From: Casuarius casuarius
Lineage: Eukaryota; Chordata; Aves; Casuariiformes; Casuariidae
DNA: 64,000 nucleotides
Assembly: GCA_003342895.1 (NCBI GenBank)
Contig: PTFA01000158.1
Coordinates: 186,001 to 250,000, forward strand
Direction of reading: 5' to 3'
Below the pieces are notes generated by a model. The model did no database searches. It saw only the letters and a list, made by a program, of their open reading frames with translations, and was not told where the DNA came from. Positions 25,596 through 38,200 of the stretch are shown here, one piece after another. The stretch's first letter is position 1. Every line of letters starts with the position of its first letter. The translations under genes and the position numbers were made by a program.

Positions 25596-25910
25596 TATAA
25601 TTTATATTTTTAATAGGGAATGGATTATGAGAAGAGACCACTCTGAATACATTGATCCACCCTTTATTAGCTGCAGCATAACCAACTCTGCGGACAGCGA
25701 TGCTTTATAAGTGTCAAAGCATCATTCCTTCCTGTGAGATTTATGCTAATAGCATTAATCATGATGAATTATTTGGGTATCTGTGTGGCAGTCATTTTTG
25801 CAAAGCTGTTTTTTCTGCCCTACAGGGGCTGTTTCTTCTACATGGGGGTCCGTGAGCTTTTACTGCAATCACAGCAAAAATGCATATGCAAATTCTTCAT
25901 ATAAACTCAC
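25596..25910. promoter_or_regulatory. Enhancer-like block dense in POU/homeodomain motifs
   Basis: The block contains TTTATGCTAATAGCATTAAT followed by CATGATGAATTATT at about 25740-25774, a perfect octamer ATGCAAAT at 25886-25893 preceded by ATGCAT, and further TAAT cores. It is high-complexity sequence, lacks open frames and differs in texture from its surroundings. Vertebrate conserved noncoding elements near developmental genes commonly look like this. Known target and conservation cannot be read from one sequence, so the call is inference. Confidence 0.3.
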
Positions 25911-27389
25911 AGGAAAAAAATTTCCTAGTTGGGAAGAATGGGCAATGGCACCCTAATGCAATTCATTCTGACCAGCTTGTTCTGATATAAGTCTAGGAGA
26001 AACCTTCATAATAGAACATCATTCTGAAAGGAAGGACTTTTTTTTTTTTAGTTTCATGTCTTTTTGGAAACATCAGCTGGTAATGCTAATTCAACAAGGC
26101 AATGGTACTTATAGAGTACAAAGCCTGGGTTGTTTCATTATTTCTCTTAAATGCAAAACTGGTGTTAGAATGGAAATGTTAAGAATACTTTGAAATGTAC
26201 AATTTAAGAAAAAAAATCAGATGGGAAAAGATCTCCAGTGTGAGATGCAGATGTACTGATGAAGTTTTGGTACTGGGCTTCACTTCCAGACCTTGTAAAA
26301 GGACAGAATTTAACTACAAAGAACATATTCTCCAAGGGAATGAAGCCTCTGATGCCACTCTAAGGTTGTCTGAAATGTAAGAAACTACCGTTGTTTCTTG
26401 CTGTGATCTTCCTCCATTAATGATGTTAATAGCTGCGGCTTCCTCATTTTGTGTAGAATTGTTTCAAATGAGTTTTGGGTGTTTGTTCAATGCAGTTGAT
26501 TTCTGGAAAATGAAGAGCAGATGGTTAGTGTTTGTAAATTGCCAAAGCCTCGTGACTTCAAGTGGTGAGTTGCCTTGAAAATTGGAGTAGCTAGCATAGC
26601 TATTTAAGGACTGTACCATCCTTTTCTTTTTTCCTCCCCTACCTCCCTGTAGAAAATGAAGATCAAATCTCACTTATGCACATCTAAAACTGTATGGTAT
26701 ATTTTTATTTGCATTACACTTAGTTTACTGTATATTATACAGCTTAAAAATTATACAGATCTTTGGCTTTATTTGTTTATGTATATATTTAAATATGCAT
26801 GCATATTTGATAGATTTTCAAACATGTATCAGCATATTTGATACTATTATTATAGAGTCAAAACTCTGTATATTGTCAAATTCTGTGATTCAACCAACAT
26901 GCATTTTATGGTGAACATAAAATTATAGTAGAAATACTCAAGATCACTGGGGATAAATCTTCAAGTCTTATTTAGTACTTAAAGCAAATTGTAATTAATG
27001 CCAATAAGAATTTTGCCTGCTTGGGAATTAAGTAAAGAATCCCAGATTTAGTTTGTAGATTGCATTTTAAGAACATTTTTTTTTTTTTAACTTAATTAAT
27101 AAAATCTGGTTTAGTCTTGACAGTTTTATCGGTAAAGCTATTTCCACCAAAGGACAAGAATACTTGAAATTTATACTACTGCAGTGAATTTTGTGGGCAT
27201 AGTCGTAGCTTGTCTTGAACAATATAAGGAATAAATCAAAACCACGTAAGCCACCCTTATAGGATTATAAATAGATCAACCAATATTCTCCCGCTCGGTG
27301 TTTTCTTTCCTGCAAGCAAAGAATGAAGGAGTATTTCCGCTTACTCATTAATCTTGCATTGTACAAGAGCAAGGCCCTGTATGTCTTAA
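25911..27389. other. Anonymous AT-rich stretch with palindromic patch
   Basis: No gene. T12 at 26038-26049 and T13 at 27076-27088. The part at 26690-26860 is very AT-rich and holds an 18-bp perfect palindrome aaatatgcatgcatattt (26791-26808). The string gcatatttgata occurs at 26801-26812 and 26832-26843. Confidence 0.55.
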
Positions 27390-27680
27390 TTTGGAAGCCC
27401 CACATCAGTTCCTTCAGTTCCCTCTGCTGGCTTTGCACGCATGGTGAACTCCTCCTTGGGCCTCGCCAACCTTGGCTTTTCTTGCTCTGAATCCATCCCT
27501 GTCTGGCAGGAGGCTCTGTGCCAGGAGGGACCATTGCCGCGGGACCAGTCTGCTCTCCCAAGCACCTCTGCTAGCCTCCAGAGGAGAAGACAGCAATAGC
27601 CCAGAGCAAAGAGCCGGAGGAGGAGGCACGTTCTCTGTGCACGTGATTCCCAGCACAGCTGCTCTCCACTCCTAGTCAAC
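27390..27680. other. GC-richer patch with CTCF-like core
   Basis: This 290-bp patch is clearly richer in G+C than its surroundings and contains several CpGs (for example gccgcggg near 27536). On the minus strand ccagcagaggga (plus 27419-27430) matches 11 of 12 positions of the CTCF core CCASYAGRKGGC. Overlapping frames of up to 103 codons occur in several phases because stop codons are rare in such composition, so none is taken as a gene. It may be a regulatory or insulator-type site or just a composition island. Confidence 0.25.
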
Positions 27681-30394
27681 CCAGAGCTATTAATCATAAA
27701 TAACTTGGTTATTGATAATAACAGTGTTTTAGGGGGATTTTTCCCTTATTGCAGCAAGTGAAGTAGAGAGCAACACTCTCCTACATTTCGGAGTCTAAAG
27801 TTGTATATTCAAACTATGCTTGGGTCACAATCTCCAGCAACTTTTTATTATCCATCTGCATTACTTGCTATATGGATTAAGTGACTGAATTCTAGAAATT
27901 ACTTTGTTTAAAAACTGGTCCTGAATCCCCCCCCCCTTTTTTTTAATTGTTATTGCAGGAAATCATAATTAACAGTAATTTTTTCTGTGTGTGTGTTATA
28001 AAGCTTATGCATCATTTTGTTGGTTCAGAGTCAATACCATAAAATTCATGTTGTTTCTGTTTTTTTGCTGGTACTCAGATAGCACCATATATAGAAATCT
28101 GACAATATTTTTTGTTTGTTTGTTTCTATTATAGCTAGCTCTTTTCCTCTGGATTAGGCACTGGATTATGTTTACCTTTTCTCCTATGCCTTTCTGAATT
28201 TAAACACCTTATTAACATCTGGTTAGTATCTTACAAATTCAACTGCCTCTCATATGCAGTAGTATTCAGTACTTTCATCCTTTCATTAAATGCTGCTCTC
28301 CCTCCCTGCTCTTCAGTTCTCCTACTCACTTCGGCAAAGTGGTTCCTATGGTGACATGCTTTCCATATACACTTTAGGTTGTGCTTCAGCTTAAAAACGT
28401 TGTATGAGACTCTCCTCTATTTAATGAGCACTTATGTTTCCCCCTTCTCCCCCCATCTGATATTGTGTGACTCACTCCAGGATTTGGATCAAACCTATTT
28501 GTTTTGGGGGATGGGAATTTTTTCAGCATGCAAATGTCTTCTGCTATTAAAAACCTGGGTTTGTTCACATTTGAAATATTTAATAGGTATGATCTTTCTG
28601 CATTCTACTTTAGCAGCCCAAGTGGGCTGGTGGCATTTATAATTAATTTTCGCAACTAATATTCTGGTTATGAAAGGACGACACAGAAAACATCAGCTCC
28701 CTGGGGCCACCAGGCACTTCCATATCTGCACTTACTGCAACACATGAAGGGCTACCGGAAGGGAATTCAGACTCCATGGGCTTCATTTAAGTGACATGGT
28801 CATACAAGTACAAATTGTGCTCACAAAATAATAATCTCCTTCACTCAGCCCTTATAATCCATCAACAAGTCTATCACAAACAAAATCAACAAGATGTTCC
28901 CGTTCACAGCTTTTGGACTGTAATCACACAGTCTGTTACAAACCCATCGAATGTTTCAGTTCTGTGCTGCTCTGCAAGCACTGAACACGTTGCTCTCCAA
29001 TGTGATGTGTTTCTTAGGATGAAACAACCTCTAAATATTTTCACAAAAATATTTGAAAATGTCCACTCTGCTGAATCAGAGAAGACTGGATAAGATGTAT
29101 GCCATTATTCATTTAGGTATATGTGTACACACACACATGAACTCATGTAAAGTCAAGTATTCAAAAACAACCTGCTGTTTCCAAAGACCAGAAGCTGTAA
29201 AGTATTATTATTAATTTGTATCATTCTGTTGACCCTTAATCGCAGGTTCCTTTTGTGCTTTGTATTTTAAAAAATATAGAGCATTTGTATCACCATTGCC
29301 CAAACAACTAATATTCTATGTATAAGATGTGACAAAAGGTGCTTGCAGGCAGACAGAAGACAGAGTGCAAGCAAAACGGTAAGAGAGTAATGATCAGTGA
29401 GATGGACTGCAGCCTAATAATACTGCCAAATTAAACAGTGTTACAGTTTTGTAGGTCTCACGTAAACACTGATCACAGCAAAGATCTAGGAAAATTAATT
29501 TTGGATAGATTTCAGTGAAACAAGATTTCATTTGCCAACAACAAGGAAAAAAGAAACTGCAGTAATTGAAATGTGATATGAAAGCTTGAGCAAAAGATTT
29601 AGTTATGCGGAATAGAATTTACTCTGCTAAGCATTAATAATTCTACCTACGTCAGGAAAAATACTTTTAATTGTATGGAGTTAGAAGACTTTGGCTAAGT
29701 TTTTCAAAAGTGTCCATAAGACTTATGAGACTGCTTGCTGTTTCTAAAAATGACTGAAGCTTTTAGCAGTTAGAGTGTCTCTGGTTTTGAGTAATAAACA
29801 GGCTTCTAAAGACCAGATTGCAAAGAATATTTCTTTTAGGCGCTTAAAAAGATGTTCAAGAATCCTCCAAATATGTAAGTTGAGTAACAGCTATTGAGTT
29901 CAAGTTATAAATGTACCTAAATGCTTTTAAAATCAGACTGGGTACCTTGCATCTTTAGAAACTGGCTACTTTTCAAACTTTTGAAAGTAGACATATAGCT
30001 CTAAAATACAATTAAGCTTTTTTAAACTTTTACCTAAGCTTTTATCCTGGTTTTGTTCCAACCTGTGGCTGGGATGTAGAGCTACTTAACCATTTTACAA
30101 AGCCGGATTCATAATTAGTTATTGCCAGTTCTTATTTTATCAAGCAACTGATGTCTTCTCATTGCATTTCCTCTCAAATGCTCACTGCTCCATTTTGTTT
30201 ACAATGTGATTAATTGAATTACTAGACAATTAAGGAAAAAAAATGCTTGTAATTTAAAGTATATTTATATGGTCTTTTTTTAGGCAGATGAGAGGTTGCT
30301 CTGCCTGTGATGTGAATTGACTCCTGACTTTAGTCTGTTAGTTCTATTCTATCAAAAATGCTATTATGACAGTGCCAATACTTGAAATACTTTT
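27681..30394. other. Anonymous noncoding stretch
   Basis: No gene supported. A C10T8 run lies at 27927-27944, with (GTTT)n near 28110. A plus frame of 100 codons at 28791-29093 is unrecognised. Sequence from 29205 to about 29330, with tattattattaatttgta and 'gtgctttgta' strings, is weakly reminiscent of another old amniote repeat, but I cannot assign it. Confidence 0.5.
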
Positions 30395-31715
30395 CACAGA
30401 ATCACAGAGTCACAGGGCAGCTGAGGTTGGAAGGAGATCATATAGTCAAACCACCCTGCTCAAGCAGGGTAAGCTAGAGCAGGTTGCCCAGGACAGTGTC
30501 CGGTCAGGTTTTTGATATCTACAAGGATGGAGACTCAACAGCCTCTCTGGGCAACCTGTTCCTCTGTTCGACCACCCTCACAGTGAAGAAGATTTTTCTT
30601 ATGTTCAGATGGAATTTCCTCTATTTCAATTTGTGCCCATTGTCTCTCATCTGTAACTGCCACTCATCTACCAAACCAGTGATCTCATTGTAGAAGGCTA
30701 TCAGGTTGACTAAGCATGATTTCCCCTTCGTAAATCCATGCTGACTATTCCTGATCACTTTCTTGTCCTTCACGTGTCTGGAAATGGTTTCCAAGACTCG
30801 TTGCTCCATCACCTTCCCTGGAACTGAGGTGAGGCTGAATGGCCTGTAGTTCTCTGGATCCTTCTTCTTGAAGATAGGAGTGATATTTGCTCTTTTCCAG
30901 TCCTCAGGAGCCTCTCCCAGTCACTATGGCCTTTCAAAGACAATCGAGAGTGGCTTTGCAATGACGTTAATCAGCTTCCTCAGCACTTGTGAGTGCATCC
31001 TATCAGGTCCTATGGATTTGTGTTGGTCCAGTTTATTTAAGTGTTCCCCAATCTGATCGTCCTCCAGCGAGGGTAAGTCTGCCTTGCTCCAGTCTTCCCC
31101 TCTGGTCTCAGGGGCTTTGGATTCTTGAAGGCCTGTCTTACCAGTAAAGATTGAAGTGAAGAAGGTGTTGAGCACCTCAACCTTTCCTGTGTCCTTTCTC
31201 ATCAGAATGCCTGCCCCACCTAGCAGCAGGCCCACATTTTTTGCTTATTTACTTGTAGAAGCCTTTTGTGTTGCCCTTCACATCTCTCACCAGGTTCAAC
31301 TCCAGGTGGACTTTGGCTTTCCTAACCCCAACCGTGCACGCTTAGACAGTGTCTCTATATTCCTCCTGGGTCACCTGTTTCTGCTTCCAGCTCTTGTACA
31401 CTTCCTTTTTATGTTTGAGTTTAGTCAGGAGCTCCTTGTTCATCCATGCAGGCCTCCTGACACCTTTGCTTGATTTCCTGCTTGTTGGGATGGACCATTC
31501 TTGAGCTTGGAGGAGGTGATCCCTGAATATCAACCAGCTTTCTCAGACCCCTCTTCTTTCCAAGGCCCTATCCCATGGGATTTTTCCCAGCAGTTCCATA
31601 GAGAGGCCAAAATCTGCCCTCCTGAAGTCCAGGGTTGTGATCCTGCTTTTCATCCTGCTCCTCCCTCACAGGATTCCAAACTCCACAATCTTATCATCAA
31701 TGCAATAAAATTGCT
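30395..31715 (-). mobile_element. CR1 LINE, internally deleted copy with ORF2 remains
   Basis: This is the longest mobile element in the window. On the minus strand, reading from 31715 down, it encodes broken pieces of CR1 ORF2, the endonuclease-reverse transcriptase. They include the linker motif PAWMNKELLTKLKHKKEVY (about 31395-31452), [15 protein letters not shown] (about 30970-31016) and [19 protein letters not shown] (about 30690-30750). The frame is interrupted by stops and frameshifts, so no active protein is possible. After GLVDEW, at about 30660, the sequence passes straight into CR1 3' UTR, ending at 30395 with 'cacagaatcacagag', the complement of the octamer tail. Reverse transcriptase from motif A through the FADD box and the ORF2 C-terminus is therefore missing, which indicates an internal deletion or two adjoining insertions. 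The 5' end, including ORF1 and the catalytic endonuclease part, is also absent. Confidence 0.95.
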
Positions 31716-32124
31716 ATGTCCAGAAGTCAGGCGTTTATACAACAATAGTGATATAAAGCCTTTCCTTGTAGCATCTTACTTAGAAAATAAATTACTCATA
31801 CTTGTATGTGCTGGTTGATGCCGAGTATGATTACTCAGTTGTATAAAACTTAAACAGAATCATGAATTCTTGTCTGTGGTTAGCATAAATCTCTTTTGGC
31901 AGAGATATTGATTGTATGATATCATATATCCAAAAGTCAGGCAAAGCAGAAAGCTTTGGAAAGAGAGCCACTGATTTTGCACAGCTGTGAACTAGTGGTT
32001 ATAATGTCATCATTATAATTTCATAACACTTTCCAGGTCTGCACTTAACACTTTTGCGGGTCATTAGTGTAACTAACATGTGCCAATAATGATTTTTCTT
32101 ATCTCACCTCTTAAAGTAAAAAGT
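31716..32124. other. Anonymous spacer
   Basis: AT-rich sequence between the CR1 copy and the hairpin at 32125. Nothing recognised. Confidence 0.5.
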
Positions 32125-32151
32125 TGTGCACAAAGGGTTTCTTTGTGCACA
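32125..32151. repeat. Perfect 11-bp inverted repeat with 5-base loop
   Basis: tgtgcacaaag (32125-32135) and ctttgtgcaca (32141-32151) are exact reverse complements around the loop ggttt. In RNA or extruded DNA this would form a compact hairpin. It is not followed by a T run and has no gene nearby, so it is not a terminator. It is likely neutral. Confidence 0.85.
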
Positions 32152-34483
32152 GACTGGATTTTTAATGTTACCTATACATGTATATTGCTATGTACTCATA
32201 CTGTCTAAAGCTAGATGAAAAGAATGCTTGAAAAACAAAGCTGGTGAAGTCTGTGACTGTGGTTTTAGCTCTTGGGAACTCAATGTGAGTCATATAGAGT
32301 GTAATTCTAGCCCAATTAACTTTCCTATTCTCCACTGATGTTCAGTGGTTGTGAGTATGCACAGGTCCCATGTTATGGTAACTGCAAGTGTTCATACTTA
32401 TACAAATCAGACCCAAAGTGATTCAGTTTGAGCTCTTGCATCACTGGTTATGCTTAAAAGTTCTGGCCATAATCTTTCCAAAATACTACCATGTAGAGTA
32501 AAATGAGGTTTTTTGGAGAGACATTTGGCTGGAAATTATTTAAAGACTTAAGCAGGCAATGTTTGGTATCCTGTAATTCCCTAGAAATTAGTGGAGGGTA
32601 CTGGGACCAGTAAATTAGAAGTAGAGGTCAATATCATGTGTTAAATTCTTCAGAATAGATTGTACATACTTTGCAGCTTGTATCTTGCTTTTAAAACTGT
32701 GGAGGTGTAAAGTGAAGAAAAAATTCATTTCTTCTCTTCAGGATTGGGAGGTTCTGAAAATGTGCAAAACTGGAGATATACCCACATAAGCTAATTTCTA
32801 CATGAGGTGCATATTTATTTTTTAAAATTTGCATATTTTGTCTTAGGTCAGTTTTTAAAAAATACTTTCCTCAATGACTTAAGCATTTGGAGACAACTTC
32901 TATCTTGTTTTGGGGAAAGTTTCTGGAAAAGCTTTTGCATAGGATTTGATTACAGCAATGAAAATATGTTAATTTACTCAATTCTCTGAGTTTCCTCTTT
33001 CTTTTTACAAGATTGAAAAGCTCAAAAGAAAAACAAAATCCCAAGCTGCATAACTCAAACTATACAAGAATAGGCTTTTTGATTCTCAAAATCATTGAGA
33101 TGGAGAGAAGAAAAGCAATATTTTCTGAAGATCTGCAAATTCCATTTCAATTGCCTCAAAATGCCTTATTAGCATGTTAAATGGGATTCATCTCAGACTT
33201 AACTTCAGATGTGGGCCTCAGTTTAAGATTAAGAATCCTCAGTTTAAGTTCCCACTTGTAGATACCAGTAAGTGTTCTGGGTGCCTCTGCTCCTGCTGGA
33301 GCACAGTTACTGGAGATGTAATCAATAAGGTCAGTGGAGCCTAGAGAGTGATCCAGCTCCTGCTGTGCCCGCCCCATACAGGTGTGGTGGCCTGTGTGTC
33401 CAAGGCATCATCGTGGGGCTGGCAGATATCATGCAGGACTTGTGGGGAACTCACACCTTCAGGAACAGCACCTGAGGCCAAGTGAGATACCATGGGCATT
33501 GCAGATGGCAGTAGTCTCCTATGTTTAGGCAACCAGATCTCATCCCTAGACTTCCTTTACGGTCAACAGAGAGGAATAAGCAGTTGTAGAGCAAGATCCA
33601 TATGACCTCATTTAAGAAGCTATTAATTTATATCCACTGGCTATTAGGGCAGTGTAAATGACTAGGCCAGATATACATGTCATCATTGCAGACATTGTAG
33701 AAGTCACTGTGTCATCAAATCATAGACTAAAGATGAAATTATACTAGATGTAACGGGTCCACTGATACTAAAGATTACCTCACTCCTGTTCACTCCCTTG
33801 TGGTTCTCTGGTGTTCTTCTGCCGCTGCACTGGCTAATTCAGCTTTCTAATCTGGCAAAAAAACAAGTAAACTAAAAACACAAAGCGAAATATAATTTTT
33901 CTGGTGTGTTAGTGAGTTGTCAGATAAACATCAGACCTGTCAGAAGGGAGGCAAAAGAAAAAATAGGGGGGAGAGTGCCTTCCTGAAAAGCAGCAAATGT
34001 TACATAGGCTCTTCAGAGCTGTATCACATCTTCCCAGGTGATCATAATCTATACATCTGAGCAAAGTTATGGCTGAAGTGGGAAAGAAAAACAAAAGTCT
34101 GTTAAAAATGTGAAGAATTTATATTTTTTATAGAATGTGAAGCAAATAGGTGTGAAATGAAGGGATGTCAGTGAGAGGCTGGGCCCAGTCTGTTTGCCTC
34201 TTTTGAAAAGTTCAGTGCCAACCTCTTTCTTTGATATCACAATTAGATACTGTGAAAATAATTATGATGTCTCTAGCTGAAAATCGTGACTTAAAGAGAA
34301 GGAAAAGTCCATATACTTTTTTGAAGCACAAAGAAAGAGGTGTAGTATAATGAACTTCCTTTCTTTAAATCCCTATATTACTAATGCTAGGGGATGAAAT
34401 TTTCCAAAAACACTCAATAATCTGATTTTAACAGGAGCGAAGTTAGATCAACATAGAATGCTCTGAAGACTATAGAACAATGT
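32152..34483. other. Anonymous noncoding stretch
   Basis: No gene supported. The phrase 'ctcagtttaag' occurs twice between 33210 and 33252, a local duplication. The part at 33340-33540 is GC-richer, with short minus-strand frames that I do not recognise. Confidence 0.5.
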
Positions 34484-34850
34484 GGAATCACAGAATAATT
34501 CAGGTTGGAGGGAACCTCTGGAGGTCATCCAGTCCAACCCCCTGCTTAAAGCAGAGCCAACTAGACCAGGCTATTCAGGACCTTCCAAGGTGGAGATTCA
34601 ACAGCCCCTCAGGTTTCATTGTTTTGCCACCCTCATGGTGACGTTTTTTGCCCTTATACTGAGTGAGAATTTCCCTTGCTGCAACTTCTGTTCGTTGCCT
34701 CTCACCCTTTCACTGTGTACTTCTAAGAGTCTCTCTCCATCTTCTCTAGACCTCCCCATTAGAGTAGCTGTCAACAGCAATAAGATCCCTCCTTTGCCTT
34801 CTCTTCTTACGGCTGAACAAATCCAGCTCCCTCAACTTCTCCTTGTGCGT
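34484..34850 (-). mobile_element. CR1 LINE fragment, 3' UTR
   Basis: The plus strand starts with 'ggaatcacagaataattcag' and 'gttggagggaacctctgg', followed by 'tcatccagtccaaccccctg', 'gttgcctctcaccctttc' and 'gctgaacaaatccagctccc', the complement of the CR1 3' UTR in the correct order. The 3' end is at the left and the element is 5'-truncated near 34850. A 132-codon plus frame over it (34482-34880) is an antisense accident of the CR1 sequence and not a gene. Confidence 0.93.
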
Positions 34851-35179
34851 CAATGCCTACAACAGGGTTATGCAAAGTAGACTACATATGAGAAGGCAGA
34901 TCTACTGCTGTACTGAATATCTAACTCACTTTTCGAGTAGAGGGGCAACTCTGCCAGTCTTCTTTTATCCTGAAGCCGCATGGAGCTCTGACATGAATTA
35001 TTGCCAATTGGAGATGACAGAAGAGATGTGCATTGCTTAGTTACAAGAGAACATCTTTGTTCCATGTGACTGCTCCTTTTATTGCAGACATTACTGTAGC
35101 AAAGAACAAACCACATTGCTTCTGTCTGGTTTTCTCTTTCTTAAAGTACCATTAATTAGTTCATAAGAGTAGCTACACA
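34851..35179. other. Anonymous spacer
   Basis: Nothing recognised beyond overlapping short frames on both strands. Confidence 0.5.
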
Positions 35180-35245
35180 TCTATAATGCATTTCATTTCA
35201 TGATCCCAAAGTGCTTTGGAGAATTAAGGACTAAATTATATTTGC
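35180..35245 (+). repeat. Short relic of MIR/L3-type repeat
   Basis: The strings 'atgcatttcatttcatgatc' and 'ccaaagtgctttggagaatt' resemble the 'gcacctttcatcc.aggatct' and 'caaagcactttacaaacatt' portion of old amniote L3/CR1-type relics. It is short and diverged, and what follows is no longer alignable by eye. Confidence 0.4.
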
Positions 35246-38200
35246 TAAGGTAAAAGGGGTGCAAAAAGAAAAGGGGCCTAGGAAAACAGAGCAGATACAG
35301 GAAAGGTACAGAAAACAGCAAAACTTGCACTCAGGGAGGATGAAGAGCTCTCCTAGAGCACCATTATAATGCTGCCGGTGTCTTTAAAGAGGCAAAGCTG
35401 GAAGAAAGTGCTCTGACTGCTTTCTTATACTTCCTATATTCCAGAGACTCATTTACACTGCATTTCTTGGCCTTTTTGCCTAAAATTGCCTACTGTTCAA
35501 ATTAGTTTCATTTAGTGCCAGAGATTTTAAGCAAATCTTGAAAGAGTCTTTTCTTTTTATCAAACTGCTTCTTTTGAACATTTTGAACCATTAAAACATT
35601 CCTAAAAGAAATTGCCATAATCTTTTACATCAAACCCATATTTAGTGAACACCTATAATGTCAGAAAAGGTCTGCACCAGTTATATTTCCACAGATATAA
35701 AAACCTAGAGTACGGATAGGTCACAAAGCACTTCAAATCATACAAATTGTGTTAAGAATATATTTGTATTTTATTGACTTGTATTAATAAAGTTACCATC
35801 ATAGGCATTCTCTGAATCATTTGACATCTACTCTTATATCAACATACAGGCATAAATTGGGCCTAATTTCCTAAATTTCTCTATTCCTTCCCCCATTTTT
35901 TTTTTCATTTAGGTATAATTTTAATACATGATAGGCTGAATATGCAAAATTTAACTTTTCATTTCTTCCCAGTTCCTCTCTTCTTTTTCATTGGAGAAAT
36001 TTTGTTCCGCAGCTTGGAGGGTTGTAATGCAAACTGCCAGGGCCTGAGATCCACAAGACCAGATATTTGAGTATTTCGATGTCATTACCTGCACCCGCAG
36101 AATGATAGACACAAGCAAAGAAATGAAGAGAAACTGCAAAAATATACTGGCTTCTAAACAGAGAGAAAGAAAAAGGAGAATCTATGAAAATAATAAAATA
36201 AAGTATAAAATACTGCTATGCTATAAAATTCTAATCCTATAGAATTATAACTTATTTTTAACTACTGAAGGGGAAAGTAAGCAAAACCTGTCCTTCAGTG
36301 CTCTGTAAATGAAGGCAAAAGTGTAATTTTTGTAGAATTTTATTGTTCTTACCCCTGCCAGCTATATTTCCTTGGTATTTTTAGAAGCTATTATAATTGT
36401 CTATGCTTGGTACCTTCTGATTTATATCAGGTGTTATATTTTTCTTTTTATTTCTTGTGGCTGCCTTCATGGAACCAGGAGAAGTTTCTGAACCTAACCT
36501 ACTCTTTCTGGAGTCATATCTGTTGCTATAAAGATTGGTCATTAGAGTCAGTGATGGTAGAGTAGTGAATTAGAGGATCCATTTTCACTGCATGGTAGGA
36601 TGCTATCTGAAGGCCTGGCCCTCAGCTGACAAGATCTGAGGGTCTGTGAGAGCACGTAGAGGCTCCTTTGTGCGCCTTTCAGCCATGGGCTCAGATTTCC
36701 ATTGCATGAAAACTGTAGATGCAGAGGATGGGATCAAACATGCCTGTCTCTGGCCCCATCATTAACAAGGAGTCTCTGATGACAATTGCTGACATCCATG
36801 TGGTTGAAAGTACCTCTCTTGCTAGCAGCTTCTTCACACTGCAGGACTGCCTGTCAGATTTCTGTTTTCTTCCTCTAGAGGCAAGTTCTGCTGTAGTTTT
36901 TGCTTCAATGGTTACATGAGGAAAAAAAAAAAGCAAACCATATGTAAGGACAGAGGCAAAATTCTCTTCTCAGATGAACCAAGTGAATCTTGTCAACAGC
37001 TCCTCTGTCCTTGGATGTCTTTATGGCAAGTTCTACATAGAGGCTCATGAGTACAAATGCATGGCTAATAAAAATTGTTGTTTACTTGAAAGAAGATAAC
37101 TGAATTTTCACACCAAAGTTTTGAACAACAGCAGTAGTAATAGTTTGTTATCTTTTAAGTACTCTCTCAGCATTCACTTGACATGCTGAGCAGTGATACG
37201 GAATAATGTAATAAATTCAGCCTGACAATCTGAAGAGCTCAGTGTGGAAATTGTGCCCTAAGTCAAGGGCATGCAACCCAGTAGAAAATGCAGGTGTGTA
37301 AACAAAAGTAGACTTGGATCAAGAGTGACTAACAAGGGAGAGATTAAATAGAAAAGTCTGGAGGTCCTATTTCAGCATAGCACTCCTCCTGGGGACATCA
37401 CTTACCTACCTGTTTGACATATGCCTGAATCCTTAGTTAGTGGGTGTAAAACACACATTGTAACTATTGTCCTTGAAGGGAACAGGTTTATGGAAGTTTT
37501 GAAATGCTTTTCATATTTGCAATAGTAATAAGAGGGAAATTATTGTCCTGTTTTGGGTATGTGGAGAGGACAATTTTGAAGAAACAAATGTCATCTTGAT
37601 ACAGATCCAAAATTAGAGCTTTCTGTAAACAACATCACAGAGAATCAGTTTATTCTGTTTTAATTCTGACCAAAAAAAAAAGGCCTGAAAATAGTCCTGG
37701 GTGTGACAGACAGTCTTTGTTTTTTTACATAGTTGTTCACAGTTATCTTCAGCTTCTGACTGGGCCAGATGGAGTCCTTGGGGTGAAGTGGAGAGTGTTC
37801 CTACAAGCTGAAAGAACTGAAGGTGGCAAAAGCTAGGAGAAACTTGGAGGTTTGACAGGCAAAAGGATCACAGGGAGATGATGGGAGCCTGCACCTCCTG
37901 CACAGGCTGTGAGACCATTTGAGAGGAGCAGGGAAGAAGGAACAGGAGTGCTGGTGTCAAAGGCAACAGAAGGTGACAGAGGGAAGCATATGGGGTCTGC
38001 TCCTTCTTGAAAAGTCACCGAGTTAAAAGTGGGAATGGCTTAAAAGGGGAGTCTCCCCTCTCAAGGGGCAGCAATGGACAGGAGGAGAGCTTGTATAATC
38101 CCTGCTTAATTCCATTAATTCCTTGTTTAATTCCAAAATTCCCATTTGAAGTAATTGCTTTGGTTTCACATATATGAGTAAACAAAGTTTAGCAATATTC

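Noticed and set aside
29205..29400. Possible copy of another old amniote repeat (tattattatt...gtgctttgta)
   Set aside because: The resemblance is limited to low-complexity and very short strings and cannot be separated from chance by eye.
31156..31818. Two 105-codon plus-strand frames
   Set aside because: Both lie on or run out from the antisense strand of the CR1 ORF2 remains at 30395-31715, so they are not genes.
34482..34880. 132-codon plus-strand frame
   Set aside because: It lies on CR1 3' UTR sequence read antisense, so it is not a gene.
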